A stretch of DNA of 64,000 nucleotides from the NCBI GenBank assembly GCA_030035585.1, contig CM057477.1:61981447-62045446 (forward strand), read 5' to 3'. The position numbers and the translations under genes are program-made. Origin of the DNA: Dugong dugon. Taxonomy: Eukaryota > Chordata > Mammalia > Sirenia > Dugongidae. Positions 43,365-56,164 of this stretch are shown piece by piece (within the stretch, counting starts at the first letter, position 1; each line of letters opens with the position of its first letter). The notes under the pieces are model-generated. The model did not search any database, had not been told where the DNA came from, and saw only the letters and a list, made by a program, of their open reading frames with translations.

Positions 43365-43975
43365 TGGATTCACATGGCCCCCACCAGCCGATTCCTTCAG
43401 TGCCTTGTTTTGTTTTTTGACTTCTTTTTGTTTCATTTCTCTCTCATCTCCTTCCTTTCCTTTCTCCCATCTAGCTGGTTCTGTGTGCCTTCGCCACCAC
43501 TTTCTGATAGGCTGTGCCTTGCCACCCAGCTGGGAAGCTGCTTTCCCCACCCATGCTGCCATGCCGATGGGCTCCCTCAGGGCATTTTTTTTTCCCTCAT
43601 TTTCTTGACTCTCACTACCTTCTGTCCTTTCCTTTCTCCCAATCACCTGTTATCATGTTCTGTCTCCGCAGCTTTTCGATGGGCTGTGCCACACTGCTCA
43701 GCTGGGGAGTTGTAGGCACACAGCTTCACCAGTCCGCGCTGCCACGCTGGTGGGCTCCTTCAGGATTTTTTTTTTTAATTTAAAATTTTATTTCTTTCTC
43801 GGTTTCTTGTCTCTCTCTACCTTCCTTCTTTCCCTTTCTCCTGACTACATGGTTGTATGTGCCATCCCTGATGCTTTGTGATGGGCTGTGACACACCACT
43901 TGGCTGGGAAGCTGCCAGCAAATGGCTTCCCTGGTGCGTACCACCAAGCCAGTTGGTTCTCTCAAGGCATTTTTC
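43365..43975 (+). repeat. Tandem units in the L1 5' UTR
   Basis: Three to four related units with a 180-205 base period. Each contains a ctttctcc(c) pyrimidine block, gatgggctgtg(c/a), an agctgggaagctg-type block, gg(t/c)gggctc or gttggttctctc, then tcag(g)(g)cattttt (landmarks at about 43396, 43578, 43760 and 43965). The layout resembles the monomer-type promoters known from rodent L1s. Confidence 0.65.
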
Positions 43976-44509
43976 TTTTAATTTTACTTTTATTTTATTT
44001 ATTAATTTTCTTTCTTTCTTTTTTTTTTTTGGCTTCTGTTTTGCTCTCTTCTCTCTCTTTTTTCTCACATCCAGTAAGCTCCACACATCACATCCTCCCC
44101 CATCCCTTCTGCCTAACTGCACTGCTCGATGAGCACCCCACTGCTTAGAAGCACAAGTGTGGGCCACCAGACCCTGCCCTGCACTGACCCCGGCCCCACC
44201 CTGTCAGCTCCATTGTGTGCCACAAATGACCCATCCCTATCCCACCCCTCTGCTGGACCTGCCCTGCTGTACCATAGCTGAAAAACTGATGCTGCCCACC
44301 TGGACAAGATGGTGAGAGGTATCCTACCCACAGGAAGTAAACAACAAAGAACATCCAGCCCACCTGCCCAGACATAACCAAATAAAATAAAAAAGCAGGA
44401 CAAAACAAATCTACAATCAATAAATGAAGAAACTAATTCCTGAATATCCAGAAGACAGCACACAATATCAAAACATATAAAAAACAGGACAGGATGGTTC
44501 CAGAAAGCA

Positions 44510-45504
44510 TCCAAAAAAAAAAATACTAGATGACCTTCCAGTAGAAGAAAAGGTATTGGAACTACCTAATAGGGAATTCAAAACTCTTATGTTCAGAGCT
44601 CTCCAAGAGATGAAGGAAAATGCAGCCAAAAATAAGGAAAAAAAAAAAAAAAGACATAATCATGGAAAATACAGACAAAATCATAAAAAGACAGATAAAA
44701 CAATATTTCAAGAAAATAATACAGGAACAAAATGTCAAAATAAAAAAACAACTAGAAATCATACAAAAACAGCAAGTAGAAATCCAAAAGATAAAACAAC
44801 AAGATTTCAGAAATGGACAGTGCCATAGAAGGTTTTAGGAGCAAATTTGAAACAATGGAAGACAGGATCAGCAAAATGGAAGACAAATCTTTGGATACCA
44901 CTTTGAGGAAAAATCACAGAAAAGAATGAAGAAAAATGAAGAAACCCTGAGAACATAGTGGGATACAATCAAAAGCAAAAATCTGTGTGTGATCTGAGTT
45001 CCAGAACAGGGGGAGAAAATGGAAAACACAGAGAAGATCATTGAAGATTTACTGACAGAAAACTTCCCTAATATCATGTAAGATGAAAAGCTGACCATCC
45101 AAGAAGCTCAGCACCATATAGGATAGACCCCAAAAGAAAAACACCAAGACATATCATAATCACACTTCCTAAAACCAAAGACAAAGAAAGAATCATGACA
45201 GCAGATCGAGAAAAACACAAAGTCACATATAGAGGGGGTAACAATAAGACTAAGTTCTGATTACTTCTCAGAAAACATGCAAGCAAGAAGGCAATGGGGT
45301 GACATATATAAAACCTTGAAAGAAAAAGATTGCCAACCAAGAATAATATATCCTGAAAAATTCTTACTCAGATATGATGGTGAAATTAGTACATATCCAG
45401 ATAAACAAAAATTAAGGGAATATGTAAAAACCAAACCGAACTTACAAAAATTATTAAAGGGAGTCCTTTGCTTAGAGTACCAACAACATCAGACAACAGC
45501 CTGA
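44510..45504 (+). pseudogene. L1 ORF1, broken
   Basis: The N-terminal region has lost a start Met relative to the other L1. A Lys-, Glu- and Gln-rich coiled coil is read at 44556-44838 in more than one frame around an A-run. The C-terminal domain is open at 45277-45504, with MQARRQWGD, CQPRIIYPEKFL and DKQKLREYV. The frame is interrupted between 44840 and 45270. In an intact element the protein binds L1 RNA. Confidence 0.87.
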
Positions 45505-48500
45505 ATCTAGGATGCAAGACTGCATCAGCCAGGTACCAACCTAGGTAATGAACTCTCAAGGATAAAACAAAACTAAAAAATTCACAACAGGGAACCAGAG
45601 AAGTTAATCTGTAAATGACCACAACATCAGAACAATAAAAGAGGGAATAAATGGTATAGGTATAGAACTTTCAAATGGAGAGGAAGTCATGGTGATATCA
45701 AGCAATAAAAGACTGGTTCAAACTTAGGAAGATAAGGCTATATTTCAAGGTAACCATTAAGAAAGTAACAAACCTACTCATCAAAACACAGAAGAAAAAC
45801 ATAAAGTCTCAGTAAACACAAAATCTACAAAAATGAAAAAAATGAAAAAAAATCCACAAACAAAAAAAGTTCAGCACAGGGAGAGTAAGAGAAACAAAGA
45901 AAATGTCAGCACCACAAAAAAAAAGTACCACAAAAAGACAGCAATAAACTCACACCTATCAATAATCACACTGAATGTAAACGGCCTAAATTTACCCATA
46001 AAGAGACAGAGAGTGACAGAATGGATAAAAAAACAGGACCCATCAATATGCTGTCTACAGGAGACACATGAAAAACAAAGGCATAAATATATTAAAAATT
46101 AAAGGATGGAAAAAAAAATATCAAGCAAACAGCTACCAAAAAAGTGCAGGAGTGGCAACACTAATCTCAGAAAAAATAGACTTTAAAATAAAATCCACCA
46201 TAAAAGACAGAGAAGGACATTATATAATGATTGATGGGACAATGCACCATGAAGACATAACCATTATAAATATCTATGCACCCAATGACAGGGCTCCGAA
46301 ATACATTTTAAAAAAAAAAAAAAGAAAACTCTAACAGCACTGAAAAGAGAAATTGACAGTTCCACAATAATAGCAGAAAATTTCAACATACCACTCTTGG
46401 TAAAGGGCAGAACATATAAAAAGAAACTCAACAAAGATACAGAATATCTAAAGGCCACAATCAACCAACTTGGCCTTATAGACATATATAGAACACTTCA
46501 CCCAAAAGCAGCAATGTACACATTCTTTTCCAATGCACATGGAATAGTCTCCAGATTATAACACATCTTAGCCCACAAAGCAACCCTCAACAAAATCCAA
46601 AACACAGAGATAATACAAAGTATCTTCGCTGACCACAACACCATCAAAGTTAAAATCAATACCAGGAAGCGCAAGGAAAAAAAAAAAATCAAACACATGG
46701 AAACTGAATAAAACCCTGCTTAAAAACCACTGGGTAATACAAGAAATCAAAGATGGATTCAAAAAATTTCTAGAATCAAATGAGGATGAAAACACATATC
46801 AAAACCTTTAGAACACAGCAAAGGCAGTGCTCAGAGGTCAATTTATAGCAAGAGATGCACACAACAAAGAAGAAAGGGACAAAACCAAAACATTAACTAC
46901 ACAACTCAAACAAATAGAAAGAAAACTGCAAAAGAAGCACACGGCCACCAAAAGAAAGGAAATAATAAAGATCAGAGCAGAAATAAATGAAATAGAGGAT
47001 AAAAAAACAGTAGAAAGAATCAACAAAGCCAAAAGTTGGTTCTTTGAAAGGATTAACAAAATCGACCAATAACTGGCCAAAATGACAAAAGAAAAAACAG
47101 GAGAGGATGTAAATAACCCAAAAAAGAAATGAAATGGAGAACATTACAACAGACTCAACTGAAATAAAAAAGATCAGAATAGAGTATTGTCAAAAACTAT
47201 ATTACAACAAATTTGAAAACCTAGAGGAAATGGACAAATTTCTAGAAACATGCTACCTACCCAAACTAACACAAACTGAAGTTGAAAATCAGAACAGATC
47301 TATAAAAAGAGAAGAGATTGAAAAGGTTAAAAAACAAAACAAAACAAAAAACCTCTCAACAACAACAGAAAAGCCGTGGCCCAGATTGCTTCACTGGAGA
47401 ATTCTAGCAAACATTCAGAGAAGAGCTTACTCCAGTACTACTCAAACTATTTCAGAACATAGAAAAGGAAGGGATACTTCCAAATTCATCCTATGAAGCC
47501 AGCATAATGCTAATACCAAAACCAGGCAAAGATGCCACAAAAAAAGAAAATTACAGACCAATATCTCTCATGAATACAGATGCAAAAATTCTCAAGAAAA
47601 TTCTAGCCAATAGAATTCAGCATCATATCAAAAAAATAATACACCACAACTAAGTAGGATTCATACCAGGTGTGCAAGGATGGTTCAACATTAGAAAATC
47701 AATCAATGTAATCCACCACATAAATAAAAGGAAAGAAAAGAATGCCATGATCATCTCAGTTGGCACAGAAAAAACATTTGACAAAGTCCAACACCCATTC
47801 CTGATAAAAACTCTCAATAAAATAGGTATAGAAGGGAAATTTCTCAACATAATAAAGGGCATCTATGCAAAACCAATGGCCAGCATCATTATCAATGGAG
47901 AGAGGCTGAAAACATTCGCCTTGAGAACAGGAACAAGGCAAGGATGCCCTTTATCACCACTCCTATTTAACATTGTGCTGGAAGTTCTAGCTAGAGCAAT
48001 AAGGCAAGAAAAAGTAATAAAGGGCATCCAAATTGGTAATGAAGAAATTAAACTGTCCCTGTTTGTGGATGATATGATACTCTACATAGAAAACCCAAAA
48101 GACTCCACAAGAAAACTACTGGAACTAATAAAAAGATTCAGCAGAGCAGCAGGATACAAGATAAACATACAAAAATCGGTTGGATTCCTATACACCCATA
48201 AAGCAAATGATGAAAAGGAAATCAGGAAAATAATACCATTTATAATAGTCCCTAAAACAAAATACTTAGGAGTAAATCTAACCAGTGATATAAATGATCT
48301 ATACAAAGAAAACTACAAAATATTACTCCAAGAAACCAAAAGAAACCTACATAAATGGAAAAACATACCATGCTCATGGATAGACAGACTCAATATTGTG
48401 AAAATGTCAATTCTACCCAAAGCAATCTATAAGTATAACACAATCCCAAACCAAATACCAACAGCATTCTTTGAAGAGATGAATAAACTAATCATTAACT

Positions 48501-49491
48501 TTATATTGAAAGGGAAGAGGCCCCAGATAAGTAAAGCACTACTGAAGTAGAGTAATAAAGTAGGAGGACTCGCATTACCTGACCTCAGAACCTACTATAC
48601 AGCTACGGTATTCAAACAGCCTGGTACTGGTACAACAACAGACACATTGACCAACGGAACAGAGATATACCCATCCACCTATGGTTCTCTGATCTTCAAC
48701 AAAGGCCCAAAGTCCATCAAATGGGGAAAAGACAGTCTTTTTAACAAATGGTGCTGGCAAAACTGGATGTCCAGCTGCAAAAAAATGAAACAGGACCCAT
48801 ACCTCACACCACACACAAAAACTAATTCCAAATGGATCAAAGACCTAAATATAAAACCAAAAACTATAAAGGTTATTTAAGAAAAAATAGGGTCAATGCT
48901 AGAGGCCCTAATACATGGCATAAACAGGATACAAACAATAACTAACCATACACAAACACCAGAAGATAAGCTAGATAACTGGGATCTTCTAAAAATTAAA
49001 CACTCATGCTCATCAGAAGTCTTCACCAAAAGAGTAAAAGGAGAACCGGAAGACTGGGAAAAAATTTTTGGCTATGACAAATCTGACAAAGTTCTAAACT
49101 CTAAAATGTACAGGAAAATCCAACACTTCTACAAGAAAAACCAAATAATCCAATTAAAAAACGGGCAAAGGATAAGGAAAAGACACTTCACCAAAGAAGA
49201 CAACTGGCCAGCTAACAGACACATGAGGAAATGCTTGAGATCATTAATCATCAGAGAAATGCAAATCAAAACCACAATGAGAATCCATCTCACCCCAACA
49301 TTACTGGCATGAGTTAAAAAAGAAAATAACAAATGTTGGAGAGGCTGCGGGGAGTTCGCAACACTTATGCACTGCTGGTGGGCATGCAAAAGGATATAAC
49401 CATTTGGGAAAACGATACAGTGCTTCCTTAGAAAGCTAGAAATAGAAATACCAAATGATCCAGCAATCCCACACCCAGGAATATATCCGCG

Positions 49492-49496
49492 AGAAA
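49492..49496. repeat. Target duplication, left, of the LTR-like insertion
   Basis: agaaa directly before TGTC. The same five bases follow the element at 49976-49980. Confidence 0.65.
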
Positions 49497-49975
49497 TGTC
49501 TTAATCATCTAGTGCTGCTACAACAGAAATACCACAAATGAATGGCTTTAACAAAGAGAAACATATTCTCTCACAGTCTAGTAAGCTACAAGTCCAAATG
49601 CAGGGCGTCAGCTCCAGGGGAAGGCTTTCTCTCCCCATCAGCTCTGGAGGAAGATCCTTGTTATCAATCTTCCCTTGGTCTGGGAGCATCTCAGCACAGG
49701 AACCTCAGGTCCAAACGATGTGCTCTGCTCCCGGTGCTGCTTTCTTGGTTGTATGAGGTCCCCCTGTCTCTCTGCTCCCTTCTCTCTTTTATATCTCAAA
49801 AGACATTGGCTTAAGACAGTATCTAATCTTGTAGATCTCATCAATATAACTGCCACTAATCCATCTGATTACATCATAGTAATAGGATTTACAACACATA
49901 GGGAAATCACTTCAGATGACAAAATGGTAGCCAAGTTTACAGGTATTTTTGGAGGATACCATTCAATCCCTGACA
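49497..49975. mobile_element. Solo-LTR-like insertion in L1
   Basis: 479 bp beginning TGTCTTAATC and ending ATCCCTGACA, so the ends are TG and CA with a four-base inverted match (TGTC/GACA). It is flanked by agaaa on both sides, and removing it and one duplication restores the L1 text. No coding potential. The family is not assigned; size and ends fit a solo LTR of an ERVL/MaLR-like element. Confidence 0.6.
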
Positions 49976-50821
49976 AGAAATAACAGCCATCACAGGAATA
50001 GACATATGCACACCCATGTTCATTGCAGCATTAGTCACAATAGTAAAAAGATGGAAAGAACCTAAATGCCTGCCAATAGATGAATGGCTAAACAAACTAT
50101 GATACACACACAAAATGGAACACTACACAACGACAAAGAACAATGAAGAATCTGCAAAACATCTCACAACATGGATGAATCTGGAGGGCATTATGCTGAG
50201 TGAAATAAGTCAATCACAAAAGGACAAACATTTTATGAGACCACTATTATAAAAACTCATGAAAATGTTTACACACAAAAAGAAACAATCTTTGATGGTT
50301 ATTAGGGAGGGGAGTTGTGGGGAGGGAAAAAATTAAGTAGACAGTTACCGTAGTGGTAACTACGGTGAAGGGTAAGATAGTACCCAATACTGGGGAAGCC
50401 AGCACAACTTGTTCGGGGTGAGGTGGGGGAAGTGCCATGGACAAATCCAAACTCCCTTAGAGAATGAATTACTGGGCTGAAGGTTGTGGGGACCATGGTC
50501 TTAAGGAACATCTAGCTCAGTTGGCATAACATAGTTTATAAAGAAAATGTTCTACATTTTACTTTGGTGAGTAACGTCTAGGTTCTTAAAAGATTACAAA
50601 TGGCTATCTAAGATACTCCACTGGCCTCACCCCGTCTTGAGCAAGAGAGAATGAAGAAAACCAAAGACACAAGGGAAAGATTAGTCCAAAGGACTAATGG
50701 ACCACAACTATCACAGCCTCCACCAGACTGAGTCCAGTACAACTAGATGGTGCCCAGCTACTGTCACCCACTGCTCTTCCAGGTCACAATAGAGGGTCCT
50801 GGACAGAGTTGGAGAAAAATG

Positions 50822-50852
50822 TAGAATCAAATTCAACTCACACACACACACA
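50822..50852. repeat. Short (CA)n tract in the L1 3' UTR
   Basis: cacacacacacacaaaaag lies inside the L1 3' UTR. Confidence 0.8.
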
Positions 50853-51199
50853 AAAAGATCAGACTTACTGGTCTGACAGAGACTAGAGAAACCCCTAGAG
50901 TATGGCACCCGGACTCCCTTTTAACTCAGTACTGAAGTCACTTCTGAGGTTAACCCTTCAGCCAAAGATTAGACAGTCCCATAAAAAAAATGAGACTAAT
51001 GTGCACATTGGCACAGAGGCAAGGACGAGAAGGCAGGAGGGGACAGGAAAGCTGGTAACAGGGAACCCGAAGTCAAGAAGGGGAGAGTGTCGACATGTCA
51101 TGGGGTTGGCAACCAATGTCACAAAACTATGTGTATTAACTGTTTAACTAGAAACTAATTTACTTTGTAAACCCTCATCTAAAATACACTTAAAAAAAA

Positions 51200-51907
51200 A
51201 GATTTCAGCCAACCCCCCTTCCCTCCAAAAAATAGTGGATAGTCTATCAAAGCCCAGGGGTAGATGTTCTGTCATGACCAATGTTACGTAGCTAGAAAGT
51301 GCCATATAGGGAGAAAAATGGAAAAGTATGTGTGAGAGCAACAAATTAATAGGGGCAGATATAAAACTCCTCTAAGGAGACTTTAGAAATTTTGAGATTT
51401 TTTCAGATTATCCAAATACATGGAGCACTTAAAGGGGAGAAATGTGGAGACTGGCTGAATGAAAGTTATTTCAAACAGTTGAAGCTGTATGCTAGAGTTC
51501 GAAGTGAGAAAAGAGAATGGGGACTTACCATATTTTTTTGCAAATAACATGTGTGTTCTACATTTTTTTTTTGCCAACTGCAACACTACTCCCCAACGCT
51601 ATGTTCATAAGTGCGCTATGTCCATTCTTTTGAACATGTTGCCGATTTCAATTGACACTGAGAAAATATTATTAAACTATGAAATAAGTAGACCTAACAT
51701 AACCTAATGGTTTCACTTAACACAATCTGATAAGGTTTTCACATTCAACTGTTGAGCTAATGCGCTATAATTAACAAATAGAAACAAATGCACAATTTTG
51801 ATTGTTTATTTTCGGATTACTAGGGGACTACCAAACTCAATCCATGACTTCTTGACCTTAGCTTATACCTTTGTTATACAGTCGTCATCAAAAGGAACAT
51901 TTTTATG
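51200..51907. other. Intergenic DNA, no gene seen
   Basis: Unique AT-rich sequence between the L1 tail and the Tigger-like element. The short frames are overlapping shadows. Confidence 0.5.
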
Positions 51908-52013
51908 CAGTAAGTCCCCGAGTTACAAACATCTGACTTACGGACAACTTGTACTTGCCCTTTAACATTATGTCAATTTGCTCTCACTTTGAAACGACTG
52001 AACCAATCCCTAA

Positions 52014-52176
52014 ACCAAAACCAAATTCATAGCTGTAGTGTCAATTCCGACTCATAGTGACCCTACAGGACACAGTAGAATTGCCCCATAGGTTTCAAAG
52101 GAGCGGCTAGTGGATTTCAACTGCCAACTGTTCCGTTAGCAGCCAAGCTCTTAACCACTGCACCACCAGGTCTCCG
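52014..52176 (-). mobile_element. AfroSINE inside the Tigger-like element
   Basis: accaaaaccaaattcatagc, tcaattccgactcatagtga, then tagcagccaagctcttaacc and the head caccaccaggtctcc. The middle is deleted. Confidence 0.88.
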
Positions 52177-52276
52177 AAGCAACCCCTACTCTCAACAAAT
52201 TCTTCATCGCAATCACCTTCACTCGCTGCATGTACAGTTTTTAAATCACTGAGAAAGCTTCAAGTTTTTTCTTGCA

Positions 52277-52440
52277 CTAAAACCAAAACCAAACCCACTG
52301 CCGTCGAGTCAATTCCAACTCATAGCTACCCTACAGGACAGAGTAGAACTGCGTCACAGTTTCCAAGGAGTGCCTGGTGGATTCAAACTGCTGACCTTTT
52401 GGTAGCAGCCATACCTCTTAACCACTATGCCAGCAGGGTA
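52277..52440 (-). mobile_element. Second AfroSINE inside the Tigger-like element
   Basis: ccactgccgtcgagtcaatt, then aggacagagtagaactgcgt, then tagcagccatacctcttaac. Same deleted form as its neighbour and the same orientation. Confidence 0.88.
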
Positions 52441-52537
52441 AGGCTAAATAAGAACAATATGCACCTGTTCGACTTACCTTCAAATTCTTAAAGACACACT
52501 CAGGAACGGATCTTGTTCGTAACCTGGGGACTGCCTG

Positions 52538-55500
52538 CACACCTAAGCAAGAGTTTAAAGGAAATGAACAGAGTAATACGATTTCCCTGTAATATGGAAG
52601 GATGGGTGAATGAGGTCAAAATTCACTTCTGGAAATGCCACAAGACATGCATGGAACATGCATGTGCAAGCTATGCCAGAATTGTTTTACTTAATTTCAT
52701 CATTCCCATGCGTTATATGTGTGGACGTGTTATTTACATGGGCACATTATTTCCAAAAAAAGAAAGGTACACTCAATTAGAGGAAAAGAGACGTATACAG
52801 AGTGTTGAATGAGATGGGGAAGAGAATAGATATCTGAGAAGGTCTTGAGTGCTGTGTACGAATAATGAGCTTTTTAGTGAATGGCAGCTATAATTTTGGC
52901 AGAAGAACTGAAGAAATGCTGCAGAATTTAGAGTTCAGAGCTGAAGCAATACTTATAAAGCTATGACCTATGTGGTCCAGTCCCTAAGCAGTGTCACATT
53001 TACAAAATCACAGCACAAATAGACCATCCAAGTTTTAATATGGCTCTCAAAAATATTTGAGGGAGTCCAACTAAATGACCCAAAACATTTCTTATCGAAA
53101 TTTCTCTTCCTTTCTAATCTTCAACACCAAGCTCCAAGAGGGTTATGTGTACAGGTCTATTGGCTCATCTGTCTTTACTGAGTAAGTTATCTAATAAACA
53201 ATAATCTATATTTGGATATATTAGTAGCCTTTTTGAGATGTGTTTGTACAAATAATTTTCATGTAGCTTCTAGATTACAGAAGGCTTTCTGCTGGAGTTC
53301 CTTTACTTTGCATTTAACCAAGTATACGAGAAAGGTGAGCCACTTAACATTTATTGGAAATAGTTGAGAATTCTACCAGTTGCCATGGAATGTCCTGTGT
53401 CTTTCTGACAGAGGCTTTATTGGCATGACTAGAGTTATTACTGAGAGAGCTATAATGCCCCTGGGCCTCCAATTTGAGTTATCATCTGCCCAGGAAGGAT
53501 AGTAGATGGAGAGCTTAAGGAAGATAAATTGTTTTTTTCCAAGAGTCACAAACCCCTGTTGTGTGTACCCATGTGAACACCACTCCAATGGAAAAAACAT
53601 TACCTACCATGTTGTACTTTTCAGCAATATGGTGCCTATTGGTGCCAATTAAATGGTTAAAATTTGTACTAAAAGCATATGATTTGGAAACATTTCTTCC
53701 AAATTCCTGCAAAAATCAGTACATCTGAAACAAATCAATTGATTTAATAATTCGGCATAAGCAAGTTTTCCCCTTGATAAGTTACAATTGTAAGAAAAGT
53801 TCAAGGACAGATCTATTTCATTTTTATATTTTACATAATATTTCCCAAATCCAATTCCATAAGTCATACATGATTAAACATAAAATTTCACTAAAAAAAT
53901 CCACATAAATATTATCCTTTGTTTTAATTTCTCTCCCTTGAGAAATCCTGGAATAGGTTTTAGACTCTTTATAAAATCAAATCAGAATGATAAATATTCA
54001 TTAAGTACATGTGATGTGCCAGGCTTTGTCCTAAGTCCTGCGGGAGGGAACCAAGAAGGTTCCTGGCTCCTTAAAATCAGGTAGAAGAAAATTGTTAAGA
54101 ACTAAATGTTAAATAACATCATAAGATTTAAACAATACTTTAAAACAACAATGGAAGAGATCATACAAGGCCAATTATGAATACAAGTCATACGTTAAAA
54201 TTCCTTTGGGAATCAGTAGGTCTGCCATTTGGCTGCAGAACAGGGTTTTTGAAAAATAGCAGAGGAGAAAAGCCTGGAGAGAGAAATCTGGCTAAAATTA
54301 TGGGCCTTAGATGCCAGGTTAAGGTTTTGGAATTAGACTTGGTAGGAAAACCACTGAAAAATTTCAATCTTAAATTTAAGTGGCGAAGTGACAAAATCAG
54401 AGGAGCGCGCTGGGGAGATGAACCTATCAACTGTGTGTAACTGGACAGAGACACTTCAGATACTGAGACAGGTTAAGAGACTTCTGAAGTTTTGATCTTC
54501 TGCTATTTTTCAGATTATTGTAGTCACCCCAGGAAGACAGGATGGACCTCCACCCAGAATTTGGTTCAGATATCTAGAATGATGATTCTACACACACTAA
54601 GAAGGTATGGAAAGGCTTGTTACTCTCATAACGAGGCTTTCTGGAGAGAGCAGGGCAGACTCCCAAGCAGGTCCAAAAATGACTTGGGATGGGGGTAACT
54701 GGCTTGAATTTTCATGGTGGTTAGAGGGAAAGGCTGGAGCAAAGGTTCCCCATATGGACTGGGGCTTACATGGTTTCAACTTTCCCATTGGTGCCAAAGG
54801 AGGAAGCATCCAGGCTTTCTTTTCTTGTCCAAATGTGGAGCAGAAGAAAAAAGGGAATTACGTGACTTGATAGCTGTCAACAGTCAAATACAAAAGAAGG
54901 AGTCAGACTCTTTATTACACAGTAATATGATTGTGAGTGCTGAGTTAGGGTGCCATGTTAATATCATAAATGAACTATATTCCTCTTTCTGATAGAACCT
55001 GTGTTGTGGGAAGCAGGTCTCTGGATTTTAATTTGATAGTGTTCAATTTACAGGCCCAGTGAGGGCTTTTGGAATGTCAAAGAGGCTATCTCTAGGGCTT
55101 TGATATAAATACCCCAGCAACAGTTGACCTTTTGTTCATTGCTTTTCTTTTTAAGAAAATTATAAAAGATCTGCTTATGTTTTGGGACGATTTTTTTTAA
55201 AAGACGCAAAGTTAAATGGAGATTGTTTGCTTGTGGGAACAGAATTTTAGGTTTTATTGCTCAGTAAATCAATCAGTTTTGTTTTGTGTGCCAGTTACAT
55301 GTTCTCAACTCATGTGTGCATAAGAGTCACCTAGAGAACTTGTTTAAAATTCCTCTTCCTGTCCTTAACCCCAGGGAGTCTGGATAAGAAGTCTTAGCTG
55401 GAACTCAGGAATATGCATCAGACCAGGCATTCTGATGCAGAGGGTTTGCCTGCCTCACCTGAGAAACATTGCCCCACCATGCACCCATCACTGCACCAGG

Positions 55501-55684
55501 TACTACAGAGGATTCAGGTGAAGTCTGACATAATCACGATCAACAGGAAGTTGACTGCCTTTCTGGCTCTTTCCCTGCTTAAGCAATCTTTTCACTTTTG
55601 CACCTATTGTGTGTGTGAAAGCAAAAATAAATGCCAAGACTACAGTTCTGTTAGTTACTGCTCAGGATTTAGCAGTGGTTGAGT
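52538..55684. other. Intergenic DNA, no gene seen
   Basis: About 3.1 kb of apparently unique DNA, apart from an ancient repeat fragment at 53985-54085 (ttaagtacatgtgatgtgcc). Frames of 60-99 codons occur on both strands without domains. The largest (52513-52812, 54714-54992) show no recognisable motif. Confidence 0.45.
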
Positions 55685-55905
55685 GCTTGCTCTGAGAAAG
55701 GGTTTTATATAATTTTTCTCATTTGACTTCTACGAAGTTAAATTATTACCTCATTACCGGGTAGAAAATGGAGGCTCAGTAAAATTAAAGATAGAACTGC
55801 ACCTCAGTAAGACTAACAGCCAATAAGTGGTAATGCCAGGTTTCAAACCCAATTTTGTTTAACATCGAACTTGTGCTCTTAACCATAACACTCTGTATAC
55901 TGTCT
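55685..55905 (-). repeat. MIR, antisense
   Basis: ttttatataatttttctcat, ggtagaaaatggaggctcag, aataagtggtaatgccaggt and tgtgctcttaaccataacac, in reversed MIR order. Confidence 0.65.
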
Positions 55906-56164
55906 GGAGCCTGATGCTAGCTTTTCTCTTCTCATCTGAGTGGTGATGGGGTTCCCACAGCACTCAGAGCAAGGGGAAATTAGACAGTTGCCCTCTTGGT
56001 TCTCTCACATGTTGACAGTAGACTACCAGGTGTTGATGTCACAAGGGTCTCTGTCTCCCAGGATAAAACCTTCCTTACTCACTGGCATCTCAGCTCTTCC
56101 AGGGGCTTCTGGAAGAGCAGAGTCTTACAAGTTGTTTCCCTGTGAGAATAATTTGTTTGGTTAG

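Larger units (their letters stand above)
45937..50252 (+). pseudogene. L1 ORF2, broken and split by an LTR-like insertion
   Basis: The endonuclease N-terminus (HLSIITLNVNGL, PSICCLQETH) is at 45937-46102. It continues in another frame at 46068-46334 (EDITIINIYAPND), ending at an A-run. The RT palm is open over 292 codons (47672-48550). Its catalytic box is FVDD at 48062-48073 instead of FADD. The region after RT lies at 48647-49312. The C-terminal end resumes after the 479-bp insertion at 49497-49975 and stops at 50252. Stops and shifts occur near 46320, 47100, 47380, 48550 and 48880. Non-functional. Confidence 0.9.
42925..51199 (+). mobile_element. L1 retrotransposon, near full length
   Basis: The 5' end (cagggcagagacaacatggc) aligns with the 5' end of the minus-strand L1. 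Tandem 5' UTR units, ORF1, ORF2 and the 3' UTR follow, ending in a poly-A at 51190-51199. A 479-bp LTR-like insertion lies in the ORF2 3' part. ORFs are broken. No target duplication identified. Confidence 0.9.
51908..52537. mobile_element. Tigger-like DNA transposon remnant (non-autonomous)
   Basis: The left end cagtaagtccccgagttac and the reverse complement of the right end, caggcagtccccaggttac, form terminal inverted repeats with few mismatches. CAG ends with CCCC...GTTAC are of the pogo/Tigger type. The interior, after removing two AfroSINEs, is only about 300 bp and has no transposase. Flanks are degenerate, so the TA duplication cannot be confirmed. Confidence 0.75.

Noticed and set aside
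43170-43715. Overlapping 110-160 codon frames on both strands
   Set aside because: They lie in the tandem 5' UTR units of an L1 and are antisense or out-of-frame shadows.
43396-43970. CRISPR-like array (repeats about 180-205 bp apart)
   Set aside because: The units are long, contiguous and diverged, lie in an L1 promoter, and the genome is mammalian.
42925-51199. Active L1 source copy
   Set aside because: ORF1 has lost its start and is shifted. ORF2 has several stops and an LTR-like insertion.
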